This document shows, one piece after another, positions 1-6,904 of a DNA stretch of 12,365 nucleotides. This stretch comes from Prevotellaceae bacterium UBA7017 (GTDB lineage Bacteria > Bacteroidota > Bacteroidia > Bacteroidales > Bacteroidaceae). The stretch's first letter is position 1, and every line of letters begins with the position of its first letter. The position numbers and the translations under genes were made by a program. The notes beneath the pieces are model-generated. The model searched no databases. It was not told where the DNA came from and worked only from the letters and a program-made list of their open reading frames with translations. The stretch spans positions 1 to 12,365 of the forward strand of contig DJWZ01000077.1 of NCBI GenBank assembly GCA_002449535.1, read 5' to 3'.

Positions 1-1560
1 ATAGAGCTCCTGGAACTGCGGATTGCGTGGTGCCGAACCGCTGCCTCGGGTGTTGTAGCTGCCGCAGAAGAAGCCGCCGATGTCGGTATTGAAATTAGGG
101 CAGCCCGTCATGCCGTAGTTAAGCCCCAGGGGTATCTGGTTGCGCAACACCTCCCACGAAGAGCTGACGTCGCCGCTCCACAGTCCAGAGCCGTAACGCT
201 GCTGACCGGCAAAGGCAGAGCGCGTCATGATGAATACCCGCTTGTCGGAGGTTGCCTTGCGCTGACCTTCATACACACCGCTGACGGTTGCCAGCGGGAA
301 GACATTGCGGTAGCGGCGCCATGTGCCGTCGCCGGCACGGTGGTCGTAGTCGGACTCCTTAGGATTGAAGCAGTCGGGGTCGGTAGAGTCCATCCACCAC
401 GCGTCGGTGCCCTCGTTGAGCAGGTTGGTAAGGTGTTTCCAATAAATGTCTCGCGCCTTTGGACTTAAAGCATCATATACACGCACTCCGGAAGGATAGT
501 CCATACGCGGCGGCCATTGGGGCAGTCCGCTCTGCGGCCATGTCTGGAAGTCGTAGAGCAACCCCAGCGAGTCGAGCTCATGGTATTGATGGGTCTTAGG
601 ACCGAAGCTTGCCCAGATGCTTATCATGAAGTGGGCATGCTGGCGGTGTACCTCGTCAATCATCCTCTTGCCGTCAAGGAAGTTCTCATGTACGAACTCC
701 ATTGCATTCCATGTATAGTTGGAACCCCAGTATTGCCAGTCTTGTATGATGCCGTCGAGGGGTATCTGGCTCTTGCGATAGCGGCTTACGACGTCGAGCA
801 GTTCCCTGGAAGACTTGTAACGCTCCTTTGACTGCCAGTAGCCGTAGGTCCACAAGGGAAACATCGGCACCTCGCCTGACAGCGTGCGCATCTCGGCAAC
901 GTTGCCATCGACGGAGCCGCCCAACATGAAGTAGTAGTCAATGCCGTCGCCAACCTCTGAGGACAGTTCCATCTTGTTCTGCCCGGTAGCATCGAAAATG
1001 GTGCGGGAGTAGTTGTCCCAGTATATAGACCATCCTCGGATGCTCTGGAATACTGGTTGGAAATCCTGCAGGTTAGACTGCTCCATCTCTACACGCTTGC
1101 CGCGATGTGACAGCTTGCCGTCCTGCAATGTGCCGAGGCCGTAGATGGGTTCGTCCTTCTGCAAAGCAAAAGCCGTCGTAACGCGATAGGCTCCCTTGTC
1201 GGGACCGTCGGTGCGCTCCTCGAAACCGTAGGACAGTTCTTGCAGCAGATTCTTTACTTTGCGACCTTCGAAGTTGACGCGCCCGGTCGTCTTATTGACG
1301 CGGACAGTCAGTTCGCCGCTGCTCAGAGACACCTCACTGCCACTCTCGCCACGCCTGACGGCAATGTCCTGCGGCTGTGCCGTAACGACAAGGCTGGGGT
1401 GGGACAGGGTGCGCCCGGTGGGCACCTTGGTGATGTGTACTGTGCGAGGCGTAAAAAACTCCACGCAAACGATTGTGGAAGTAGTCTTCACGATTGTTGG
1501 CTTTGCAATAATCGGCAAAGCAAACAGTAATAACAATAGGCTGGAGAAAAAGGTTTTCAT
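1..1560 (-). CDS. Glycoside hydrolase family 31, secreted alpha-xylosidase/alpha-glucosidase (C-terminus cut off)
   Basis: The gene is open from the ATG at 1560 through the left edge, so 520 codons are visible and the C-terminal beta domains are missing. It begins with a signal peptide (MKTFFSSLLLLLFALPIIAK), followed by a beta-rich N-terminal domain to about residue 240, then the GH31 (beta/alpha)8 barrel. The barrel is recognisable from YGYWQSKERY (about 239-248), DGIIQDWQYWG, the nucleophile motif WWMDSTDPD (predicted nucleophile D391) and the acid/base motif WSGDVSSSWE (predicted D464). The family removes terminal alpha-linked xylose or glucose from oligosaccharides; the WWMDST form resembles bacterial alpha-xylosidases acting on xyloglucan pieces, but substrate cannot be fixed from sequence alone. 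There is no room for a PA14 insert in the N-terminal domain as in BoGH31A. The protein probably acts in the periplasm or at the outer membrane. It lies 70 nt after queC without a visible promoter, so it may be read through. No SusC/SusD pair adjoins it in the window. Confidence 0.93.
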   Translation of the reverse strand, partial: MKTFFSSLLLLLFALPIIAKPTIVKTTSTIVCVEFFTPRTVHITKVPTGRTLSHPSLVVTAQPQDIAVRRGESGSEVSLSSGELTVRVNKTTGRVNFEGRKVKNLLQELSYGFEERTDGPDKGAYRVTTAFALQKDEPIYGLGTLQDGKLSHRGKRVEMEQSNLQDFQPVFQSIRGWSIYWDNYSRTIFDATGQNKMELSSEVGDGIDYYFMLGGSVDGNVAEMRTLSGEVPMFPLWTYGYWQSKERYKSSRELLDVVSRYRKSQIPLDGIIQDWQYWGSNYTWNAMEFVHENFLDGKRMIDEVHRQHAHFMISIWASFGPKTHQYHELDSLGLLYDFQTWPQSGLPQWPPRMDYPSGVRVYDALSPKARDIYWKHLTNLLNEGTDAWWMDSTDPDCFNPKESDYDHRAGDGTWRRYRNVFPLATVSGVYEGQRKATSDKRVFIMTRSAFAGQQRYGSGLWSGDVSSSWEVLRNQIPLGLNYGMTGCPNFNTDIGGFFCGSYNTRGSGSAPRNPQFQELY

Positions 1561-1583
1561 TTTATTATTGGTTTTTGGAACTT

Positions 1584-1640
1584 TAATGGGGCTAATGGGG
1601 CTAATGGGGCTAATGTTCAATCCTCAATGTTCAATCCTCA
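1584..1640. repeat. Two short tandem repeats between queC and the GH31 gene
   Basis: Three perfect copies of the 9-mer taatggggc occupy 1584-1610, followed by a partial fourth unit. Immediately after, two perfect copies of the 14-mer atgttcaatcctca occupy 1613-1626 and 1627-1640. The second 14-mer overlaps the stop and last codons of queC, so this repeat reaches into coding sequence. Such arrays can expand or shrink by slippage; the location between two genes of the same strand could alter spacing or transcript stability, but no function is shown. Confidence 0.85.
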
Positions 1641-2284
1641 TACTCCGTAGAGTCTTCTATGCCGGCAGCGGCGAGGGCTTCTTTGCGCTCGATGCATGTG
1701 CCGCATTTGCCGCAGTGTTTCGTACCACCTTTGTAACAAGACCATGTCTTGCTGTAGTCTATGCCCAACTTCTTCCCCCTGACGGCGATGTCTCCCTTGG
1801 TGATGTCGGTATAGGGAGCCAGAATTTGCAGACCCTCATACGTACCGGCAGAGATGGCAGCACTCATGGCAGAAACAAACTCAGGACGGCAGTCGGGATA
1901 GATGGCATGGTCGCCACCATGATTTGCCATCATAACATATTTCAGCCCACGGCTCTCAGCCATGCCGGCAGCAATGGCAAGCATGATGCCGTTGCGGAAA
2001 GGCACCACGGTGCTCTTCATGTTTTCGTCGGCATAATGACCTTCGGGTATCTCCTCTCCGCCAATAAGCAGGGAAGATGTGAAATACTTCTGCATGAAGT
2101 CGAGGGGAATGACTATCTGCGGAATACCAAGATGCTCACAATGCCATTTTGCAAAAGCCAGCTCCTTGGCATTATGACGTGAGCCGTAATCGTAGGAAAC
2201 AGCAAGGGCTATACGCTCCTTGTATTCGTAGAGCAGGGTGGTGGAATCCATACCACCGCTTAATATAATGATACTGTCTTTCAT
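1631..2284 (-). CDS. queC: 7-cyano-7-deazaguanine synthase QueC
   Basis: QueC converts 7-carboxy-7-deazaguanine (CDG) plus ammonia and ATP to 7-cyano-7-deazaguanine (preQ0), on the pathway to queuosine in the wobble position of GUN-anticodon tRNAs. The 217-residue cytosolic protein is full length for the family. It shows the PP-loop ATP pyrophosphatase motif SGGMDS at residues 9-14, the internal VVPFRNGIMLAIA stretch (93-105) typical of QueC, and the zinc-binding cysteines C183, C191, C194 and C197 in the C-terminal CGKCGTC region. The start at 2284 follows the porin stop by 13 nt, suggesting co-transcription with it. No other queuosine gene (queD, queE, queF) is in the window. The extreme C-terminus overlaps a 14-bp tandem duplication. 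Confidence 0.97.
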   Translation of the reverse strand: MKDSIIILSGGMDSTTLLYEYKERIALAVSYDYGSRHNAKELAFAKWHCEHLGIPQIVIPLDFMQKYFTSSLLIGGEEIPEGHYADENMKSTVVPFRNGIMLAIAAGMAESRGLKYVMMANHGGDHAIYPDCRPEFVSAMSAAISAGTYEGLQILAPYTDITKGDIAVRGKKLGIDYSKTWSCYKGGTKHCGKCGTCIERKEALAAAGIEDSTEYED

Positions 2285-2297
2285 AATTCATAATGCA

Positions 2298-4628
2298 TTA
2301 GTTGAACACCGTCCAACTGATGCCCAGGCGGAAGATGCGGCTGTTGAGAGGATGGTGAGGTGTATAGAAGTAATTTCCGGAACCCGCATTGACATGCGAC
2401 ATCATGACAAAGAAACGGCAACGCTTCAGCATGAAATTGGCATAGACATTGACGAGAGGATAGTTACCCACCTTTGTCTTCACCGCATCGTTCTGCTGCA
2501 CAGCGAACTGCGACAGCTGCGGAACATATTCAGGGGCATAATAGGACGTAAAGAAACGCATGTCGCCGCCGAAGTGAACGGACAGCACGCGGGCAATCTT
2601 GAACTTCAGGTAGAGATTAGTCCATATATTCACTGCCGGTACAGGGAGAATGTCTTCGGCACTGCTCTTCTGGAAGGTAATGCGGTTTTCCCAGTTCAGG
2701 ACGCCGAGGGTGAAATTCTGCTCAAGGGCAAGCGTCAGGAGGCTGATATTCTTCGACGACTGTTGAATGTCTGCCTCGTAGCCAGTGATGACGTTGCTGG
2801 CAGACCTGTTGTATCTCACTCCGAGGTATGCAAGATTCTGGAAGTTGTCATAAGCCACACGGAGCGATGTGCGCGTCTTGCTGTATGTGAAGCTGCCCTC
2901 GAAGTGGGTTTGCATCTGCTTGTTCAGCCCGTCATGGTCCCACCAGAAGTGCTTGGAGTGATAGTGGCGCATGAAGAATGCAGGAGTGGTGAGATGATAG
3001 AATGCCTTGAGGTTTATCTTCACAGAATCCTTTAATATAGGCACCCTAATGTCACCGATACCGTCAAATTTCAGGTCGCCCACCTGCTTGCCGGCAATCC
3101 ATACTTCGCCCAGAACCTTATAATGCAAGGTCTTGCCGAGAGTCTTTATGAGTTGTCCGCCGACGGAGACATTATTCTCTGTATAGTTGCTATAGCGGGT
3201 GAGGCTGTCCTCTGCCAGACGGTAGCTGGCAATATTGTGGGCAATGAAAGCCTTGGCACCCATCGGAACATACTTGTTGAATCCTTCAAGAAGACCAACC
3301 GCAAAAGTGTTGCGGAGATTGAAATAGTCGGTCTTGTCGTAGATAGAATCACCCAATGCCCTGTCAACAGGAACACTATACCTATTATTATAAAGGTTCT
3401 TAGGAGTTCTGTATGCGATGTATGTGTGCCAGTTGTCATCAAACTGCAGATTATGAATGAAACTGGTTACCGGCACGTATTCCTCTTTTGTCCAAGACGT
3501 ATCGATAGCTGCTGAGTCTTTACGCGCCATGAGAGAATCCATCAGCAGTTTACGCTTCTCTTCTGCTGCCTTCTTGAAAGCCAACCTGACAGAGTCGTTG
3601 GCGAGGTCGCCGACAATCTGTGCATCATCAGGTCTGCCTAAGGCGCGTTTTGAAGGCTTGGGGGTACTTGAATCATCGGACAGCAACTTCTCTGCCTCTG
3701 CTGCTGCCTCTGCTTGTTCTTGCTCCCTTTTTGCCTTGATGGCAAAGCGACGTGCCTCAATCTCCTGCTCAGTCATTGGCACTTTGCGATAGAATCCAAT
3801 ATTGTACCTGTGCGAAAGGGTGGCATGAAAGGCATTGGTGCGATTCCAGTTGCTGCTCAACAAGACGGGAATCTCATTCTCGGAATACGTTTCGGAGGTG
3901 GCTTCCGGATGCGTTATGTATTCATCATTCGTAATGCCGCCATTCTCTGTCAGCTTCAGGTGGTCGAAGGAGAATATGAGGTGGGCATTATATCGCTGAC
4001 CGATATACGAACCCCACATGGTGTAGTCGAAAAGTGCAGTGGATTGGTTTTGGTAGTATCCACGACCGTAGATATAGTCGAACTTGAAACCAAATCCAGC
4101 CTCCTTATTTATATTATTAGCAAAAAGAGCCTTGAAGTGATCCTCGCCGTTCGTCCTGTCACCGCACGAATTGAACGACAGGTTGGTGATAGGCGAGAGT
4201 GTGTTGCTGAACTTCAGTTCTGTAGGAGGGGTAAGGAAATATGACAACCCGTCGGTAAAGCCGAAAGAGGTGTAGTCGCGGTCGGTCGCGATGCGGGCTA
4301 TGCGCGGAGCTCCGAGGTTGCCAGTCGTGTTGTATTCACCATAGCGTCCTGTCGTGAAGATAGAATTCATGAACAGATGCTGGGCAGTATCGGGAGCTAC
4401 GGCTGTCCTGTCACCGAAATGGTCATCAATGGTCCATAGGTGCATACCTTTCGGCACCTCCTTGTGCTTGTGGCTCAGAGAGTCGAGAGCACGATTGGGA
4501 TTGAAGGTGTTGTCCGTAACGGTAAAACCATCGTCATAGAATGTGGTATTGTTGCCTTGAGCCATTGACGGTAAACTGATGGCAAACAAAAATACAGAAA
4601 TAAGTATGATGTTGTATATCCGTCTCAT
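2298..4628 (-). CDS. Putative outer-membrane porin (Porin_10-like beta barrel)
   Basis: This 776-residue protein looks like the Bacteroidetes 'putative porin' family (Porin_10, assigned from memory of family character). It has a signal peptide, MRRIYNIILISVFLFAISLP then SMAQG, with a likely cleavage after the Ala of SMA-Q. The rest is rich in alternating aromatic beta strands and Asn/Tyr/Phe turns, ending in FRLGISWTVFN, fitting a large outer-membrane barrel. A charged Ala/Glu/Lys-rich segment at about residues 284-384 interrupts the strands. I chose the ATG at 4628 because it directly precedes the signal peptide; an in-frame ATG at 4655 would add MCLKIYEIN, bury the signal peptide and overlap the previous gene. 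The chosen start lies 2 nt after the stop of the small membrane protein, indicating translational coupling. Substrate is unknown. Confidence 0.83.
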   Translation of the reverse strand: MRRIYNIILISVFLFAISLPSMAQGNNTTFYDDGFTVTDNTFNPNRALDSLSHKHKEVPKGMHLWTIDDHFGDRTAVAPDTAQHLFMNSIFTTGRYGEYNTTGNLGAPRIARIATDRDYTSFGFTDGLSYFLTPPTELKFSNTLSPITNLSFNSCGDRTNGEDHFKALFANNINKEAGFGFKFDYIYGRGYYQNQSTALFDYTMWGSYIGQRYNAHLIFSFDHLKLTENGGITNDEYITHPEATSETYSENEIPVLLSSNWNRTNAFHATLSHRYNIGFYRKVPMTEQEIEARRFAIKAKREQEQAEAAAEAEKLLSDDSSTPKPSKRALGRPDDAQIVGDLANDSVRLAFKKAAEEKRKLLMDSLMARKDSAAIDTSWTKEEYVPVTSFIHNLQFDDNWHTYIAYRTPKNLYNNRYSVPVDRALGDSIYDKTDYFNLRNTFAVGLLEGFNKYVPMGAKAFIAHNIASYRLAEDSLTRYSNYTENNVSVGGQLIKTLGKTLHYKVLGEVWIAGKQVGDLKFDGIGDIRVPILKDSVKINLKAFYHLTTPAFFMRHYHSKHFWWDHDGLNKQMQTHFEGSFTYSKTRTSLRVAYDNFQNLAYLGVRYNRSASNVITGYEADIQQSSKNISLLTLALEQNFTLGVLNWENRITFQKSSAEDILPVPAVNIWTNLYLKFKIARVLSVHFGGDMRFFTSYYAPEYVPQLSQFAVQQNDAVKTKVGNYPLVNVYANFMLKRCRFFVMMSHVNAGSGNYFYTPHHPLNSRIFRLGISWTVFN

Positions 4629-4630
4629 AT

Positions 4631-4843
4631 TTATTTCATATATCTTAAGACACATTCTGCCATCTTCATTGCCATCGCTATAATAACAATGACAATTCCC
4701 ATCATCTTCGTCCTTTCATCATGTAGATACCACTGACCGTAGGCATTTACGGCAGCGCCGATGATACCTGTGATGATGAACAGCAGATTGAGAATCTGGC
4801 GGATTTTAAATATCGTCGTAGGACCTTGTGGTTGTTGATGCAT
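4631..4843 (-). CDS. Small two-helix membrane protein, function unknown
   Basis: The 70-residue product has a short polar N-terminus (MHQQPQGPTT), a hydrophobic segment around residues 17-36, a charged loop (YLHDERTK), and a second segment around 48-65, ending RYMK. It is therefore probably a small inner-membrane hairpin with both ends in the cytoplasm. I do not recognise a named family. It is believable as a gene because it sits tightly between two same-strand genes: 16 nt after the DUF4468-like gene and 2 nt before the porin start, and its codon use resembles that of its neighbours. No Shine-Dalgarno site is visible, as is usual in this phylum. A role linked to the porin or the DUF4468-like protein is only inferred from position. 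Confidence 0.7.
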   Translation of the reverse strand: MHQQPQGPTTIFKIRQILNLLFIITGIIGAAVNAYGQWYLHDERTKMMGIVIVIIAMAMKMAECVLRYMK

Positions 4844-4859
4844 CTGATAAAAAGGAGTG

Positions 4860-5639
4860 TTATTTTTTCAGGGTTTCTTCGATGCGATTGAACAATGCAT
4901 CTTTTGCATCAATGGTCTTGGTACGGAACTTTTCTGAACCGCCCTTCTGGAAACCGTCACCCTTCTTGTTGATTGCCTGAGCATCAGATATCATGTCTTC
5001 TGCAGGGAACTGTCCGCCACCGCGCTCTTCGTCGTAGATGTAGTTGAGGTTGCACATAGTAACCAAACATCTTCCGTCATAGCAGTCGAAAACCAACTGA
5101 TAGTTGAACTTTGTTTGGTCGAGAGACAGAAATTTGTTCTCAAATGTAAGAATCTCCTGTACTCGAGCTACAATCTGGTGGTTCTCTTCATTGGTTATGG
5201 TTATCTTGCTGACATCAGTCTTAGGATTTACGCCATTGCCACCACGCTCTGAGCAATATCCCTTAGAGAAAGCAAGCATGGTAGTATATATATCCCCTGC
5301 TGACTTGCCTGGTACTTCGATAGCCTTCTGCCACTGAATCTTACCATTGACTTCCGGGCAAGCACCAGCCAGATATTTAGGGTCTATGACTCTTTCTGCC
5401 TTTGGCTTCTTCTCAAACAGGGCACGCTTCTTTATCTTGCCGTCCTGTGTAATGGTGTATGATTCCTGAGCTTTTTTCTTTGGCTTGAAGAGTTGTGCAT
5501 TAGCATGGGTAGCATACAGGATTGACAACAGGGCGCAAAGGATGATAATTACCACGATGCGAGCCACGCAGCCTACTACTTTCTTGATGATGAACAATGC
5601 AATGATGATTGCAATGATTCCGATGATTAATTGTGTCAT
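4860..5639 (-). CDS. DUF4468-like envelope protein with unusual double hydrophobic N-terminus
   Basis: The 259-residue protein resembles the Bacteroidetes DUF4468 (TBP-like fold) proteins in its central part, roughly residues 95-205: the segment KAIEVPGKSAGDIYTTMLAF, then short beta strands ending in VFDCYDGRCLVTMCNLNYIYD. This assignment is from pattern memory and moderate. The function of DUF4468 is not known; members are usually exported. The C-terminal part carries a Gly/Lys-rich linker (KKGDGFQKGGSEKF) and a final helix. The N-terminus is odd: one hydrophobic segment at 4-18, a KK pair, then a second at 28-43 that looks like a signal peptide ending ATHANAQ. The annotated ATG overlaps the RluA stop by 4 nt (ATGA), which favours this start; an in-frame GTG at 5567 would give a simple signal peptide instead (MARIVVIIILCALLSI). 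Confidence 0.72.
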   Translation of the reverse strand: MTQLIIGIIAIIIALFIIKKVVGCVARIVVIIILCALLSILYATHANAQLFKPKKKAQESYTITQDGKIKKRALFEKKPKAERVIDPKYLAGACPEVNGKIQWQKAIEVPGKSAGDIYTTMLAFSKGYCSERGGNGVNPKTDVSKITITNEENHQIVARVQEILTFENKFLSLDQTKFNYQLVFDCYDGRCLVTMCNLNYIYDEERGGGQFPAEDMISDAQAINKKGDGFQKGGSEKFRTKTIDAKDALFNRIEETLKK

Positions 5640-6532
5640 ATCTTAAATGGTATTGTTGTTGTAAATTCCAATGGCTTGTGTGTTATAGGATGGTAGAAAC
5701 ACAGCATGTAAGCATGCAGGCACAGACGATGTAGAGGGTCGTCACCATTGCCGTATTTCACATCACCGCAAACGGGATGTCCCATCTCTGCTGCATGAAC
5801 ACGAATCTGGTTCTTCCTGCCTGTCTCGAGCTTGAACTCCATTAGTGTGTGTGTCGCTGTGCGCTTGAGAACATGGAAATGTGTTATGGCATGCTTTCCT
5901 CCATTATCGACAGGGGAGGAATATGTAATGTATGCTTTGTTGTCCTTCAGCCAGCTCTCGATGGTTCCGTCATCTTCTACCACCTCACCGCTCAGGACGG
6001 CAACATATCGGCGGTCGAACACGATGTCGTGCCATTCGTGCTCCAGAATCTGCTCTGTGTCAATATCCTTTGCATAAACCATAAGTCCCGAGGTGTCTCT
6101 GTCCAGACGATGTACTACATGAGCTCTGCACTTTTGGCGTGTCTTATGAAAATAGTCGTCAAGGACACTCTTCACGTTTAAAGACGAATGACCTGCTGCC
6201 ATGGACAGAATACCGGATTTCTTCTCTATAACGATGAGATATTGGTCTTCATACACTATGCTGACATACCTGCTCTTGAAGACATCGTTCTTCTTGGAAT
6301 TAGAAACCTGTACCTTCATGCCGGCAGAAAGAGGAAAGTCGAATTGTGTCACCGTCTTGCCATCGACCTTGATGCCGCGTCCCTTCAAGGTGTCCTTAAC
6401 CTTGTTCCTTGAAGCAGACAAAGTCTCCAAAAGAAACTCCAGCAGGGGAATCTCCTTGGTTACATTATATGTCTTGTATTCTTTTAATTTTGGGTTGTAC
6501 ATGCAGTCAGTCTTAATAATCCTTTGTTTCAA
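5636..6532 (-). CDS. RluA-family RNA pseudouridine synthase
   Basis: The enzyme isomerises specific uridines to pseudouridine in rRNA or tRNA. The 298-residue protein has an S4-like RNA-binding region at about residues 22-78 (containing SRNKVKDTLKGRGIKVDGK) and the catalytic RluA domain from about 90. The signature HRLDRDTSGL contains the catalytic aspartate D144; later motifs LETGRKNQIRVHAAEMGHP and GDVKYG are also family-typical. Which RNA position is modified (RluA, RluC, RluD or a Bacteroidetes-specific type) cannot be told. The start is uncertain: the ATG at 6532 leaves about 14 nt after the predicted transcription start, while an in-frame ATG at 6502 (MYNPKLKEYK) would leave about 44 nt and remove ten weakly conserved residues. 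It appears to be the first gene of the minus-strand run, its stop overlapping the next start. Confidence 0.95.
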   Translation of the reverse strand: MKQRIIKTDCMYNPKLKEYKTYNVTKEIPLLEFLLETLSASRNKVKDTLKGRGIKVDGKTVTQFDFPLSAGMKVQVSNSKKNDVFKSRYVSIVYEDQYLIVIEKKSGILSMAAGHSSLNVKSVLDDYFHKTRQKCRAHVVHRLDRDTSGLMVYAKDIDTEQILEHEWHDIVFDRRYVAVLSGEVVEDDGTIESWLKDNKAYITYSSPVDNGGKHAITHFHVLKRTATHTLMEFKLETGRKNQIRVHAAEMGHPVCGDVKYGNGDDPLHRLCLHAYMLCFYHPITHKPLEFTTTIPFKI

Positions 6533-6551
6533 GGCCTACCATGTTAGCGCA

Positions 6552-6559
6552 CAAAAGTA
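6552..6559 (-). promoter_or_regulatory. Candidate -7 promoter box for the rluA-led minus-strand operon
   Basis: Read on the minus strand the bases are TACTTTTG, an exact match to the Bacteroidetes -7 box TAnnTTTG. It would place the transcript start near 6545-6548, 13-16 nt before the ATG at 6532. No convincing TTTG is seen about 20 nt further upstream, so the -33 part is weak. Confidence 0.45.
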
Positions 6560-6641
6560 GGAAATTTTCTTTAGAAAGCCTGTTCGTTGCCCGTAAATTT
6601 AAGAAACTTTTAGAGAAAATAGTCATATTTTTAAGAAATAA

Positions 6642-6673
6642 TTTGGTTAGTATGGATAAATTTGATACATTTG
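6642..6673 (+). promoter_or_regulatory. Bacteroidetes-type promoter of the rnf operon
   Basis: TTTG at 6642-6645 and TACATTTG at 6666-6673 match the -33 (TTTG) and -7 (TAnnTTTG) consensus exactly, with a 20-nt spacer. The transcript start is expected at about 6677-6680, which rules out the upstream TTG at 6662 as a start codon and leaves a very short leader before the first gene. It lies back to back with the rluA promoter. Confidence 0.75.
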
Positions 6674-6694
6674 CACCCGATAATGCAGAAAAAT

Positions 6695-6880
6695 ATGTCC
6701 ATGAATAACAAAAATTCAGAGTCTTGTGTCGGTTGCCAGCTTTACGGGCAATGTGGTTCCGCTTGCGAGACTCAGGACAATGAGACGTCTGCATGGGGAA
6801 AACTTCTTCTTCCTTGTGCTCTGCTCATAGCAGTAACATTGATGGTCGGAGTGTCATATCTTATAAATCTTATGTTCTAA
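6695..6880 (+). CDS. Small Cys-rich single-helix protein leading the rnf operon, possibly RseC-like
   Basis: From the ATG at 6695 the product is 61 residues. Its N-terminal half has four cysteines, C11, C14, C20 and C24, in SCVGCQLYGQCGSAC; the C-terminal half is one membrane helix (about 37-58, KLLLPCALLIAVTLMVGVSY). The spacing C-x2-C-x5-C-G-S equals the cysteine motif I recall in E. coli RseC (CSSCASRAGCGS), and RseC-family genes usually adjoin rnf in Bacteroidales. RseC is normally about 140-160 residues with two helices, so this would be a much reduced form, or an unrelated protein with a convergent redox motif. The gene is followed 24 nt later by rnfB. The start could instead be 6701 (MNNKNSES) or 6683 (MQKNMSMN); 6695 or 6701 fit the predicted transcript start best. 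A role in electron flow or metal-centre handling is inferred. Confidence 0.7.
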   Translation: MSMNNKNSESCVGCQLYGQCGSACETQDNETSAWGKLLLPCALLIAVTLMVGVSYLINLMF

Positions 6881-6904
6881 AGCCTTTAAAAAACTACTAT
6901 AATA

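Noticed and set aside
1259..2182. A 307-codon open frame on the plus strand with a GLMGLMGLM stretch
   Set aside because: It runs antisense to queC and the GH31 start, which have clear family motifs; the GLM repeat is just the 9-bp tandem repeat read in this frame.
2238..3035. A 265-codon plus-strand open frame
   Set aside because: It is antisense to the porin, lacks any recognisable motif, and its composition is what the complement of barrel-coding DNA would give.
3714..4244. A 176-codon plus-strand open frame
   Set aside because: It is fully inside the porin on the opposite strand, with no promoter, no ribosome site and no recognisable domain.
5568..5583. A VVGC lipobox-like string in the DUF4468-like protein
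   Set aside because: It follows directly after a KK pair rather than the end of a hydrophobic core, so it does not fit a lipoprotein signal.
6662..6694. A TTG start at 6662 giving a 72-residue version of the Cys-rich protein
   Set aside because: This codon lies inside the predicted promoter, upstream of the expected transcript start, so it could not be translated from that promoter.
6695..6904. A frameshifted or decayed full-length RseC gene
   Set aside because: The space between the promoter and rnfB is too short for a full RseC, and the reading frame ends cleanly after its membrane helix.
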